Made by a program: the position numbers and the translations under genes. This document shows positions 6,561 through 15,350 of a stretch of DNA of 46,813 nucleotides, in pieces. Origin of the DNA: a virus; the IMG/VR virus record IMGVR_UViG_3300021957_000067, positions 1 to 46,813 of that record; one strand, 5' to 3'. A model generated the notes under the pieces. The model saw only the letters and a list, made by a program, of their open reading frames with translations, made no database searches and was not told where the DNA came from. Position 1 is the first letter of the stretch; each line of letters opens with the position of its first letter.

Positions 6561-7603
6561 GTAAAGAACAGAAAGAAATTATCCGCGAGAATGCGCGAGA
6601 TATATCTGATCTAACCGAATTAACTAGATTGGTATTTCCTGATGCAGAAAAGATTGATGGTCGCAGTAAGCAAGGTAGAGCTGTAAGGGAATTTTTATTG
6701 AACAATAAAATTGAATATGAAACAAAACATATTTACCCAAAAGACGATATTGATTTAACCGAGGAACAGAAAGATTTTATTGAGCAATCTATATCTGATG
6801 GAATGACTTGTTCTCAGATAGCTTCTGTATTGTTTCCAGAATCAAGAATAACTAATACATCAAAAGAATATCAAGCAGTTTTTGGTTATGTGGATTCGAG
6901 CGAAGAAATTAAAACTCCTGCATCTGAAGACGCAATAAACAAAAGATATTCTCCGCCAAAAGCTACAAGCAAAATTATTAAAAAAATAAATGATTATGCA
7001 CAAACTAGTATCAACGAAGATAAGTTGAGCATGTCAGAAAGAAAAGGTATTGAATCTTTGGGGGGATTTCTTGCATCTCCGAGATTTATTCAGGTTATTA
7101 ATACTTATGACGCTCAAGCGGATCGAGATCTGTTTGAGGCAGAGTTTGTTCGCGCAACATGGGACAAGCCTGACCTTACAAGCGACGAGATTAATTTATA
7201 TATTAATGTTTGTATGGATTACATACATTTAAAGAATATTCAAAGCGCTATCAATAAATTAAATAGAATGTTTGATGAAGCAGAAGATCAACAAGATCTA
7301 ACTGTTCGCTTAGCGGAACTACTTAAAACAAAAAGTGAAGAATATAATCAATGCGAAAAACGTATGGAGTCGTTGATTCAAAAATTACAGGGGGATAGGT
7401 CAAAAAGAATAAATACAAAACAGCAACAAAACGCAAATATACTGGCGTTAGTGCAACTCTTTCAGGAAGAAGAAGAAAGGGGTGTTATGCTTAAAATCGC
7501 AGCACTGCAAAAGCAAGCCGCCAAAGAAGAAGCTGATAGACTTGAGTCTATGCCAGACTGGAAGGCTAGAGTATTAGGAATTTCAAAAGAAGATGTCATG
7601 TAA
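6551..7603 (+). CDS. Tandem HTH-like/coiled-coil protein, possible small terminase
   Basis: 350 residues, overlapping the previous gene by 10 bases. The N-terminus holds two related units: 'LSKEQKEIIRENARD...LVFPDAEKIDG' and 'LTEEQKDFIEQSISDG...VLFPESRITN', each like a helix-turn-helix with a shared 'FP(D/E)' turn. The C-terminal half is helical and probably coiled coil. DNA binding plus oligomerisation, and location two genes before the large terminase, fit a small terminase subunit. No sequence signature proves it. It overlaps the following nuclease gene by 11 bases. Confidence 0.45.
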   Translation: MELSKEQKEIIRENARDISDLTELTRLVFPDAEKIDGRSKQGRAVREFLLNNKIEYETKHIYPKDDIDLTEEQKDFIEQSISDGMTCSQIASVLFPESRITNTSKEYQAVFGYVDSSEEIKTPASEDAINKRYSPPKATSKIIKKINDYAQTSINEDKLSMSERKGIESLGGFLASPRFIQVINTYDAQADRDLFEAEFVRATWDKPDLTSDEINLYINVCMDYIHLKNIQSAINKLNRMFDEAEDQQDLTVRLAELLKTKSEEYNQCEKRMESLIQKLQGDRSKRINTKQQQNANILALVQLFQEEEERGVMLKIAALQKQAAKEEADRLESMPDWKARVLGISKEDVM

Positions 7604-8516
7604 TATATGTAAAGTATGCTCTGAAGGATTTGAAAGCGAGAAAAAGCTGCATATGCATTTGCGCTCACATAAAATTACTCTTGCAGAATATTATATAAAA
7701 TATTATCCTCGATATAATTTGTATACTAATGAATTATTACCTTTTAAGAATAAAGATCAGTATTTTTCAAAAGACTTTTCGACAAGAGATCAATTATTAA
7801 AATGGTGTGATGAACAGCCATCAGAAATTGTAAAGCCATATATATTAAAATTATTAAAAAATAGAGTTGCGCAAAAACAATTAAAGTTTGGCCCATCGCA
7901 TTTAGAATTAGCTGTAAATGAAATGCCTACGATTGATTTGTATCAAAAACATTTTGGTTCATATACATATGCCTGCGAAGAAGCTGGAGTGAAACCCATG
8001 TTTAATTCGCGATTACCTGCCGAATGGAAAAACAAAGTAGATGATGATATAAAAATATTTATTGATACCCGCGAACAACAGCCTTTAAATTTTAAAAATT
8101 CAGAATCTCTTAAATTAGATTTCGGCGATTATGCAGTGGGCAAAGAGCATTATGATTATACATATGTTGACCGAAAAGGTGAGCAGGATTTCAAATCAAC
8201 ATTAAGTAAAAATAATCTTAGCAGATTCACTTACGAATTAGAGAGAACAAAAGACTTTGATAGTTACCTTTTTATCGTAACAGAAGGTAGTATATCTAGT
8301 ATAGAAAAACACAATAGATGGGCACCCCATATGTCCAACATGAAATATATTTACCATAATATGAGAGTCTTGGCTCATCAATTTCACGGAAGTTGCCAGT
8401 TTATTTTTACAGGAAGCAGGGAAGAGTCTGAGAGTATAATTCCAAAAATTCTTACATTAGGTAAAAAACTTTGGAATGTGGATTTACAATATTACATCGA
8501 TAACGAATTAATATAA
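7593..8516 (+). CDS. C2H2 zinc-finger/ERCC4-type nuclease
   Basis: 307 residues. Cys6, Cys9, His22 and His26 give a classical C2H2 zinc finger (C-x2-C-x12-H-x3-H). From about residue 150 there is an ERCC4/XPF-type nuclease domain: I-D-T-R-E-Q-Q-P, then F-G-D-Y-A-V, then V-D-R-K-G-E-Q-D-F, matching the metal-binding D-GD-xRKxxxD arrangement. The intact motif suggests an active structure-selective or DNA-end nuclease. Its overlap with genes on both sides, one base with the large terminase (TAATG), suggests a role in packaging, recombination or resolving branched DNA before packaging. No partner is visible. Confidence 0.7.
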   Translation: MSCNICKVCSEGFESEKKLHMHLRSHKITLAEYYIKYYPRYNLYTNELLPFKNKDQYFSKDFSTRDQLLKWCDEQPSEIVKPYILKLLKNRVAQKQLKFGPSHLELAVNEMPTIDLYQKHFGSYTYACEEAGVKPMFNSRLPAEWKNKVDDDIKIFIDTREQQPLNFKNSESLKLDFGDYAVGKEHYDYTYVDRKGEQDFKSTLSKNNLSRFTYELERTKDFDSYLFIVTEGSISSIEKHNRWAPHMSNMKYIYHNMRVLAHQFHGSCQFIFTGSREESESIIPKILTLGKKLWNVDLQYYIDNELI

Positions 8517-10387
8517 TGGCTTGGGAAACAGGAAATCAATTATCTAGAAGCTCAGAACAAAGCTTTAACGAGCAACTTGAACAAGTTAAAGGCTTTATTG
8601 AGGAAAAGGAAGCTAAAATCTTATTGTATAAATTCTTGCGAGAAAATATTACATTTACAGCTGACCTTGTTAGTGGAGTTCAATTGTTTCCATTTCAACA
8701 CATGGCAATTAAGGCTATGTTTGAGACAGATTACTTTATGGGGGTTTGGTCTCGAGGAATGAGTAAGTCATTTACTACTGCTATTTATGCATATCTTGAT
8801 GCGATAATGAATCAGGGGGTAGAGATCGGTATTCTCTCCAAATCATTTCGTCAGGCAAAAATGATTTTTAAAAAAATAGAGGATATCGCCTCAAAGCCAG
8901 GCGCCGCTTATCTCGCTCAGTGCATTACTCATAAATCAAAAAGTAATGACGAATGGTTGCTGGAAATCGGAAGTAGTAGAATTCGAGCATTACCTCTTGG
9001 TGACGGTGAGAAACTTCGTGGTTTTCGATTTCATAGAATTATTATTGACGAGTTTGCGCTGATGCCTGAACGTATTTATAATGAGGTTATTATTCCTTTC
9101 CTTAGTGTTGTTGAAAATCCAACTCAGAGAGAATCTTTATATAATTTAGAATCAACTTTAATTGATAAGGGTGAAATGTCTGAAGATGATAGGCATATTT
9201 GGAGGAACAATAAATTAATCGCTCTTAGCTCTGCAAGTTATAAGTTTGAATATATGTATAAAGCTTATGAGCAATTTGAAGACTTGATTAGATCTGGAAG
9301 CACAAAACAAAGTGAAGCTCATCGAGTAATTATGCAATTTAGTTATGATTGCGCGCCGAAGCAATTATACGATCAAAATCTTTTGGATCAGGCAAAATCA
9401 ACAATGAGTCAAAGCCAGTTTGATCGAGAGTTTGGATCTATATTTACAGATGATAGTAGTGGATATTTTAAAACATCAAAAATGGCATCTTGTACATTGA
9501 AAGATGGAGAGAATCCGCACATAGAAGTATGTGGAGAAGTTGGTGCAAAATATATTCTTGCATTCGACCCGAGTTGGGCAGAAAGTGAAAGCAGTGATGA
9601 TTTCGCGATGATGGTTCTAAAGCTAAGCGACGAAAAGAAAGTCGGAACAGTTGTTCATAGCTACGCTTTAAGTGGAACTAATTTAAAACAACATATATTT
9701 TATTTTTATTATTTGCTTACTCATTTTAATATTGTCAGTATTGTTGGCGACTATAATGGAGGAGTGCAATTTATTAATGCTTGTAATGAAAGTAGTTTGT
9801 TTAAGAAAAATAAATTAAATATAAAATGCTTAACTACAAACTTTGATGATCTAGAACATTATCAAGACAAATTAATAGAAGGAAAGAAAGAATATAACCT
9901 TGAAGATAAAACGATTTGTTATTTGCGAAAACCAACCAGTCAATGGATTCGATTAGCAAATGAATTATTGCAAGCAAATTTTGATCACCACAGAATCTAC
10001 TTCGCGAGTCGCGCTATTGATGATGCATATAATGAACAAAGAAATAAAAAAATACCAATACAAGATATTAAATTTCTGCGAACATCTCAAAGTTTAGAAA
10101 GACAAACAAATGCCGCGAAAATGATTGACTTTGTAGAACATCAATTTGATATGATGAATTTAATTAAAACGCAATGCTCTCTCATACAAATATCTACTTC
10201 CGCAGGAGGAACGCAAACTTTTGATTTACCTCCATCTTTAAAAAGACAGACCGGGCCAGAAAAAGCAAGAAAAGACTCTTATTCTGCATTAGTGCTTGGA
10301 AACTGGATGATTAAACTTTATTATGATATGATGAATGCAAAAGTTCAAAATGTAGATTATACTTTTACTCCCATGTTTATAAACTAA
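8516..10387 (+). CDS. terL: Terminase large subunit
   Basis: 623 residues. The ATPase half has a phage-type Walker A, W-S-R-G-M-S-K-S (78-85), and Walker B, I-I-I-D-E (175-179). An 'LSKSFRQAKMIFKKI' motor helix and 'KLRGFRFHRI' follow the usual order for T4-like large terminases. The nuclease half begins at 'ILAFDPSW' near residue 345 with an acidic site, and later 'GDYNGG'. Together they pump DNA into the prohead and cut the concatemer. Start ATG overlaps the previous TAA by one base. The length is normal. Confidence 0.92.
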   Translation: MAWETGNQLSRSSEQSFNEQLEQVKGFIEEKEAKILLYKFLRENITFTADLVSGVQLFPFQHMAIKAMFETDYFMGVWSRGMSKSFTTAIYAYLDAIMNQGVEIGILSKSFRQAKMIFKKIEDIASKPGAAYLAQCITHKSKSNDEWLLEIGSSRIRALPLGDGEKLRGFRFHRIIIDEFALMPERIYNEVIIPFLSVVENPTQRESLYNLESTLIDKGEMSEDDRHIWRNNKLIALSSASYKFEYMYKAYEQFEDLIRSGSTKQSEAHRVIMQFSYDCAPKQLYDQNLLDQAKSTMSQSQFDREFGSIFTDDSSGYFKTSKMASCTLKDGENPHIEVCGEVGAKYILAFDPSWAESESSDDFAMMVLKLSDEKKVGTVVHSYALSGTNLKQHIFYFYYLLTHFNIVSIVGDYNGGVQFINACNESSLFKKNKLNIKCLTTNFDDLEHYQDKLIEGKKEYNLEDKTICYLRKPTSQWIRLANELLQANFDHHRIYFASRAIDDAYNEQRNKKIPIQDIKFLRTSQSLERQTNAAKMIDFVEHQFDMMNLIKTQCSLIQISTSAGGTQTFDLPPSLKRQTGPEKARKDSYSALVLGNWMIKLYYDMMNAKVQNVDYTFTPMFIN

Positions 10388-10396
10388 GTGTAACTT
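10388..10396 (+). promoter_or_regulatory. Class B GTGTAACTT motif
   Basis: GTGTAACTT begins directly after the terminase stop and ends 8 bases before the protease ATG at 10405. A weaker match at the 3' half than the other sites; no Shine-Dalgarno sequence. Confidence 0.45.
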
Positions 10397-10404
10397 TTAC
10401 ATAA

Positions 10405-12015
10405 ATGTCTAAACAATACAAATATACAACAACTTTCGATAGTGTGGTTTTTGCTTCGAGCGATCTTGAGGAATCAAATATTAGCAAAGCTTCCCTTGAA
10501 GCTCTCCGGCCATTAATTCCATCAAGCATTGACCTAGACCGAAATATCGACTTACTTGGCGTAGCATTTAATGCGGCCGTAGTTAATAAATTTAATAAAA
10601 ATGGAGATGGCATAGATAGTGAAGCTGCTGTTAAAATAAAAGATTATTTTGTCCATAAACCAACAAATATTGAGCATGATCGCGATAAAATTGTGGGACA
10701 TATTGTTTCTGCCGGATTTTCGAAATACGATAACTCGTCAGAATTAATGTCTGACGACGAAGCTTTAATTGAAGAAAACGCATACAATATTGCTCTTGCT
10801 GCAGTTGTTTATAAAACAGCAAGTAAAGAATTTGCAGATCTCGTGGTGAATTCTACAGATGAAGATAGCGATTATTATGCAACTGTATCTGCGAGTTGGG
10901 AAGTTGGATTTAATGACTATGTTGTAGCTGTCGGGGGAGACGACCTTCATGAATCCACAATTATTTCTGACCCTCAAGAAATTAAAGCATATTCACCTTA
11001 TTTAAAATCTTTAGGAGGAAAGGGAACCCTTCAGGACGGAAGAAAAGTAAACAGATTAATTGTTGGAGAGATTTACCCGCTAGGGATTGGGTTTACCTCT
11101 AACCCTGCTGCAGATGTAAAAGGGTTAATCGCTCAAAAGAATGAACCCCAAGAAATTAAGCGCAGCAAAAACGAACCTATTGACAGCTTAATAACAAAAA
11201 GTAAAAAAACTTCCCATTCCTCTCAAGAAAATGTACTAAACAAAGAACCTAATAACAATATTATGGACAAAGACACAATCATAAATGAATTCCGAGCAGC
11301 TTTAGATGAAAAGCTTGGCAAGCAAGATTTCTCTGAAGAAAGCGTCGCTAGCATCTCTAAGGTGTTTATCGAGGCTATTCGCGAGAAAGGCGAACAATAT
11401 GTAGCTGACCTTGACAAAGCTAAAGCTGAAAAAGAAGAAGCTGTTCAGGCTCAAAATTCTCTTCAAGAGAAAATGGGGCAAGTAGAGCAGCAATTAGAAT
11501 CAACAAGAGAAAAACTTGCAGCTCTCGAAGAAGAGAACGCCGCTCGTGAAGCAGAAGTTCGTTTCAACTCCCGTATGGAAGCCTTGAGCGAAGTTTATGA
11601 ACTTGATGAAGAAGATTCTAAGATCTTAGCTTCTGAGCTCGCAGGTCTTGACGAAAGTGAAGAAAGTTTCGCTGGTTATCAAGAAAAACTTGCTAAAGTT
11701 TGGAAACACAAAAATAAAGATTTTATCGCTGCTGAACAAAAAGCATTTGAGGATCGCGTGGCTCAAGAAGTTGAGAAACGTCTAACTGAAACAGCTCAAG
11801 CTTCAGAAGCAACAACAGAGGAAACCGAAGAAATTGAAGTTTCTGAGGCATCTGAAACTCAAGAAGAGTCAACCGATGAAGTTGAAGAAGCTCTTGACTC
11901 TCTTGAAGTTGAAGAGGCTGCAGTAGTAAACAACAACGAAAGTTCCTCTGAAGGAGTTTCTCTTCGTGAGCGTTTCGCAAAAACCTTTAAAAACTCTGTT
12001 AAAATTTCATACTAA
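10405..12015 (+). CDS. Prohead protease fused to scaffold-like domain
   Basis: 536 residues. The first ~230 look like a phage prohead serine protease: a strand containing 'IDLLGVAFNAAVVNKF', 'NIEHDRDKIVGHI' with candidate His91, and 'YYATVSASWEVG' with candidate Ser162/164. A linker (230-286) leads to a glutamate/lysine-rich coiled coil from Met287 (base 11263) and a very acidic tail rich in Glu, Thr and Ser, typical of scaffolding proteins that are digested during maturation. This resembles lambda C/Nu3, where the scaffold is also made from an internal start, but no Shine-Dalgarno sequence precedes Met287. It lies just before the decoration and capsid genes. Protease family assignment is by motif and context. 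Confidence 0.75.
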   Translation: MSKQYKYTTTFDSVVFASSDLEESNISKASLEALRPLIPSSIDLDRNIDLLGVAFNAAVVNKFNKNGDGIDSEAAVKIKDYFVHKPTNIEHDRDKIVGHIVSAGFSKYDNSSELMSDDEALIEENAYNIALAAVVYKTASKEFADLVVNSTDEDSDYYATVSASWEVGFNDYVVAVGGDDLHESTIISDPQEIKAYSPYLKSLGGKGTLQDGRKVNRLIVGEIYPLGIGFTSNPAADVKGLIAQKNEPQEIKRSKNEPIDSLITKSKKTSHSSQENVLNKEPNNNIMDKDTIINEFRAALDEKLGKQDFSEESVASISKVFIEAIREKGEQYVADLDKAKAEKEEAVQAQNSLQEKMGQVEQQLESTREKLAALEEENAAREAEVRFNSRMEALSEVYELDEEDSKILASELAGLDESEESFAGYQEKLAKVWKHKNKDFIAAEQKAFEDRVAQEVEKRLTETAQASEATTEETEEIEVSEASETQEESTDEVEEALDSLEVEEAAVVNNNESSSEGVSLRERFAKTFKNSVKISY

Positions 12016-12032
12016 TATAGGAGAAAAAAATT

Positions 12033-12656
12033 ATGGCAAAAAGAATACTACCATACCGAGACTACAGTGAGCATGACGTTGTTAACTTGTTCTCTCTTGA
12101 CTCTGGCGCTTATACTATCGCTAACGCGAAGTCTGACGCTGCTGCAGGAGGAGCATTTGACTCTGGCGTTGTTGTTCAAGTAAGTGCGGGAGCCCTACCC
12201 GGTGACACACCATCAAATCTAGCTGTTGCAGGTGATCTCAGAGATTACCTCGGCGCTACTCTTGACGGTGCTCACATCGGATTCAACGCATACCCGAATA
12301 ACGGTATGACCGTTGCCCCCGCTGATGGCACTGGAGCTACCTTGGGAATCACACTTCGTGAAACCTTAGCGTACGACGAAAACGGAGAGAAATTGCTTTA
12401 TTACAAGCAAAAATTGGATGAAGCTCAAGCAGTTCTTCCTGGTCAAACAGTTCCTGTTTTGACTAAGGGAATCGTTCTTCTTGCCGCTTCCGCTTTCTCT
12501 GCTGCACCAGCTTTAGGAGATGATCTTGAGGTTGATGTTGGAAATGCAGGACAGCTTATTACGGCTGTAGGTGGAACCGTTGTTGGAAAAGTTATTGCAA
12601 CTGGAGCTGACACAAGCGATTCTTCTGTGAAATATCTCTGCAAAGTTAGCTTCTAA
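12033..12656 (+). CDS. Putative head decoration protein
   Basis: 207 residues, rich in Ala, Gly, Val and Asp, with few Cys and no membrane segment. It lies between the protease-scaffold and the major capsid gene, the usual place for a capsid decoration protein. The C-terminal half (from about residue 140) has 'VLPGQTVPVLTKGIVLL', a beta-tulip-like start, and a small beta domain. It has one of the few strong ribosome sites in the window: AGGAG 9 bases before ATG. That, and a codon pattern richer in GC than its neighbours, suggest high expression. Family not recognised with certainty. Confidence 0.65.
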   Translation: MAKRILPYRDYSEHDVVNLFSLDSGAYTIANAKSDAAAGGAFDSGVVVQVSAGALPGDTPSNLAVAGDLRDYLGATLDGAHIGFNAYPNNGMTVAPADGTGATLGITLRETLAYDENGEKLLYYKQKLDEAQAVLPGQTVPVLTKGIVLLAASAFSAAPALGDDLEVDVGNAGQLITAVGGTVVGKVIATGADTSDSSVKYLCKVSF

Positions 12657-12673
12657 GAAAGGAAATTAAAAAA

Positions 12674-13798
12674 ATGAAAATTACTTTAGAAAGAACACCC
12701 GAGCAAGTCGAGCTTATCAAAGCTATGGCTTCTAAAAATCGTGATGTCGCTTACGAAGCTCAAACTGCATTGGCTGAATTTATTGGCCCAGTTTTAGCAG
12801 AAGTTGTTAACGCAGCTCCTACTGTCAGCAATATGTTTACAAGTCTTCAGTTCAATAGCGATGAAAGCCCAAGTATTCCCTTGGACCTTTATCACGACAT
12901 TACTGATGAGGATTACATTCAAGTGTGGAGTCAATCAGTTCCTGGAGGACTTCCCACAAATCAAGTTGCTCCTTCGCAGAGCGAGCTTAAGTTCACAACT
13001 TATACTCTCGACAGCGCATTGAGCTTTGATAAGCGTTATGCTTCTCGCTCAAGACTTGATGTTGTTAGTAAGACATTTACCCGCATGGCTCAAGAAGTAC
13101 TCCTTAAACAGGAAAAAACTTCTGCAACTATGATTATGACCGCATTGGCAAATGCAAGCACAAATTCTGAGCAGCACGTTATTCGTTCCGCTCAAGCTGG
13201 ACGCTTCTTGCTTTCCGATCTTAACAAGTTGTTTACCAAAGCTAAAAGAATCAATACTGCCTGGAACGGTGGAACTCCTGCTGATCGCCGTGGACGCGGA
13301 ATCACAGATCTTCTTGTTTCACCTGAAATCGTAGAAGAAATTCGTGGATTAGCTTATAACCCAATCAATACTAAAGGCGATAATACAGATATTGCTGGAA
13401 CAGATAGTATGCGTGACGCTATTTTTAATAGTGCGGGCATTCCTGAGTTCTACGGCGTATCTATTCAAGAATACAATGAAATGGGTCAAGGTCAAAAGTG
13501 GAATGACACTTTTGGTGTTGCAGCCGGTGCCACAACATTCGCTGACAATTACGCTGTTCAAGCTAACGCCGGAGCTGCGCAAGCAATTCTTGGCACAGAA
13601 GAAATTCTTGTAGGTGTTGATCTTAGTCGCGAGTCTATGATTCGTGCGGTAGCAACCGATTCCGAGTCCGGAGACGAGTTTAGTCTCGTAGCCGACGATC
13701 AATTTGTAACACGTCAATCGAAGATTGGTTACTACGGTTCCCTTGAGGAAGGCCGTATGATCATCGACGATCGAGTTTTACTTGGTCTTATCGTTTAA
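12674..13798 (+). CDS. Major capsid protein
   Basis: 374 residues, soluble, no signal or membrane segment. Position after protease-scaffold and decoration genes, with a good ribosome site (AAAGGA) and a strong terminator directly behind, marks it as the major head subunit. The sequence fits an HK97-fold capsid: an N-terminal helical arm, an 'F...TYTLDSALSFDKRYASRSRLD' E-loop-like region, a long spine-helix candidate near 125-150, and a C-terminal 'GYYGSLEEGRMIIDDRVLLG' strand. Codon use is more GC-rich than flanking genes, as in highly expressed genes. Identity is from context plus fold-like pattern rather than a diagnostic motif. Confidence 0.8.
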   Translation: MKITLERTPEQVELIKAMASKNRDVAYEAQTALAEFIGPVLAEVVNAAPTVSNMFTSLQFNSDESPSIPLDLYHDITDEDYIQVWSQSVPGGLPTNQVAPSQSELKFTTYTLDSALSFDKRYASRSRLDVVSKTFTRMAQEVLLKQEKTSATMIMTALANASTNSEQHVIRSAQAGRFLLSDLNKLFTKAKRINTAWNGGTPADRRGRGITDLLVSPEIVEEIRGLAYNPINTKGDNTDIAGTDSMRDAIFNSAGIPEFYGVSIQEYNEMGQGQKWNDTFGVAAGATTFADNYAVQANAGAAQAILGTEEILVGVDLSRESMIRAVATDSESGDEFSLVADDQFVTRQSKIGYYGSLEEGRMIIDDRVLLGLIV

Positions 13799-13822
13799 TT
13801 TTAATTAAATTAACGTTTTATA

Positions 13823-13862
13823 AAGGTCCACCTCAGGAAACTGGGGTGGATTTTTTATTTTA
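13823..13862 (+). terminator. Intrinsic terminator after the capsid gene
   Basis: A 10-bp hairpin at 13827-13850 (arms TCCACCTCAG and CTGGGGTGGA, GAAA tetraloop), followed by TTTTTTATTTTAT. The clearest forward terminator in the window; it ends the capsid transcript. Confidence 0.92.
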
Positions 13863-13880
13863 TCATTTTACTATATATTA

Positions 13881-13889
13881 GTGTATAAA
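13881..13889 (+). promoter_or_regulatory. Class B-like GTGTATAAA with a normal leader
   Basis: GTGTATAAA after the capsid terminator, 24 bases before ATG 13914. Unlike the other sites there is room for a leader carrying AAGGAAAAAGG, a possible ribosome site. Restarts transcription for the head/neck genes. Confidence 0.5.
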
Positions 13890-13913
13890 CTTACAAGGAA
13901 AAAGGTATAAATT

Positions 13914-14321
13914 ATGGCAAAGAAAAAAACAACGACGAGCAAGTCTACTTCTTCAACAAAAAAGAAGATTAAACTTGAGGAACTTCAGCAAACTAATGGA
14001 AAAACTTATGAGGATCAAGTCTCAAAAGCAAGAGAGCTAGAAGAAATTTTAGGTATTCCTAAAATTAATCCTTTTAAAACAAATGACAAGAGGGTTTTTA
14101 ATGAAATGATTAAAGATATGAATCTAACTGATCTCCAATCTTTTGCGGTAAAGGTGGGAGTTTTTCCATCTGGAAATAAAACTGTATTAAAAAACAAAAT
14201 TAAAAGAGCTTTTGATTCTAGTCTGCACGGCAAAGGAAGCGTGCAAATAATGGGCGATCCAATTAAGCTAGATCCAAACGATCCTCAACATAAAAAAGTA
14301 ATCGATTATTTAAATAATTAA
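13914..14321 (+). CDS. SAP-like domain head-region protein
   Basis: 135 residues. A Lys/Thr/Ser-rich N-terminus (about 25 residues) is followed by a helical part. 'DLQSFAVKVGVFPSGNKTVLKNKIKRAF' positions (residues about 77-104) resemble a SAP motif, a small helix-turn-helix that binds nucleic acid. First gene after the capsid terminator, with its own promoter-like site and ribosome site; the next ATG follows its stop by one base. Likely a virion or packaging accessory protein. SAP call by pattern only. Confidence 0.55.
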   Translation: MAKKKTTTSKSTSSTKKKIKLEELQQTNGKTYEDQVSKARELEEILGIPKINPFKTNDKRVFNEMIKDMNLTDLQSFAVKVGVFPSGNKTVLKNKIKRAFDSSLHGKGSVQIMGDPIKLDPNDPQHKKVIDYLNN

Positions 14322-14322
14322 A

Positions 14323-14841
14323 ATGGCTCACGACTTATTTCCAGATACTAATTTAGGCAAACTGGCTGTAAATATATACGACCAGGAGATCGGGTTTCAT
14401 GAACATGGAGAAATCCGAAATAAAGAAATTGGTTTAATATCTGGATGGTTGGAGGGTCATTTAGGAGAGTTAAATAATTTAATCTTCACTTCTTTTAGTG
14501 GAGATAGTCCGTCCGGACTACAGCTTGAAGAGCAATCAATACTCAGGGAAATGTATATCTCTGAATATAATAGAAAAGCACATCGAAGAGTATTGCGTGG
14601 CATAGATGGAAGCGATGGAAGTCCAGACTTTCAGGTTATACGAGAGGGAGACTCTATGATACAAAGATCAAACAAAAATATTACTGCAAAAAGTTATCTG
14701 GATGCCTATCAGAAATCTCAAGAAAGAATTAAAGATTTGGTCTATGCTTACAATCTATATATCGCTAGGCCAAATCAAGTGGTTGGAAAGGATTCGCCTA
14801 ATCAGGATGACAGTTCTAGTCTGGACAATTACTATAATTAA
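14323..14841 (+). CDS. Putative head-tail connector/neck protein
   Basis: 172 residues with mostly helical pattern. The N-terminal part 'EIGLISGWLEGHLGELNNLI' and 'EEQSILREMYISEYNRKAHRRVL' is a layout I recall in adaptor or connector-type genes beside phage capsid genes, but I cannot name the family. The C-terminus is polar and Asp/Ser-rich. It starts one base after the previous gene and is followed by a class B motif. The connector role is inferred from location and size. Confidence 0.5.
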   Translation: MAHDLFPDTNLGKLAVNIYDQEIGFHEHGEIRNKEIGLISGWLEGHLGELNNLIFTSFSGDSPSGLQLEEQSILREMYISEYNRKAHRRVLRGIDGSDGSPDFQVIREGDSMIQRSNKNITAKSYLDAYQKSQERIKDLVYAYNLYIARPNQVVGKDSPNQDDSSSLDNYYN

Positions 14842-14844
14842 TTA

Positions 14845-14853
14845 GTGTATATA
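14845..14853 (+). promoter_or_regulatory. Class B GTGTATATA motif
   Basis: GTGTATATA, 5 bases before ATG 14859 and 4 bases after the previous stop codon. No Shine-Dalgarno sequence. Confidence 0.55.
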
Positions 14854-14858
14854 ATAAT

Positions 14859-15350
14859 ATGAGTGATACATCAAATTCAAATAAGATCATTAAATCTGAA
14901 TTATTTCATTTATGGAAGAAGGCCAGGCTTATGTATGACATGGTTAAAGATGATACTGAGCTAGAGGGATGGGTTAAAAACAGTATTAATGAGGCTTATG
15001 ATAATATAAATAAAGCTTTACAGTATATGGAATATAATGAAATATTCCCAGATAAAAAAGATGACTCTGTGATAGACGAAAAAAGCAAAAACAATTATCT
15101 AAGCAATGAAGACAAGAGGTATCCAACTCCCGCAGCTCAAGAAACTGGAGACCAGTTTATGACAAGATGTATTTTAGATGCAAACATGAAAAAGAGATAT
15201 CCTGTGCAAGGAGATCGATTTGCTGCATGCATGTCTATTTACAATGACAAAAAAGAAGAGTCTTCAAATAATCCCGGAGAAAAATTTGAAGACCCAATGC
15301 AAGTAAAAGATCCAGAATTGCCCGATCCTGTTAAGCCTTTGCTTCCATAA
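14859..15350 (+). CDS. Head-region protein with FMTRC motif
   Basis: 163 residues. The N-terminal half has 'ELEGWVKNSINEAYDNINKAL', a helical pair reminiscent of a short domain in many marine phage structural proteins ('E-x-W-V-x-x-K-I-x-x-A'). The C-terminal half holds FMTRCILDANMKKRY then RFAACMSIYN, the same Cys-containing motif as the small gene at 1755. The tail is Pro/Asp-rich. Its 3' end overlaps the convergent clp gene by 20 bases. Virion association is probable but unproven. Confidence 0.6.
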   Translation: MSDTSNSNKIIKSELFHLWKKARLMYDMVKDDTELEGWVKNSINEAYDNINKALQYMEYNEIFPDKKDDSVIDEKSKNNYLSNEDKRYPTPAAQETGDQFMTRCILDANMKKRYPVQGDRFAACMSIYNDKKEESSNNPGEKFEDPMQVKDPELPDPVKPLLP

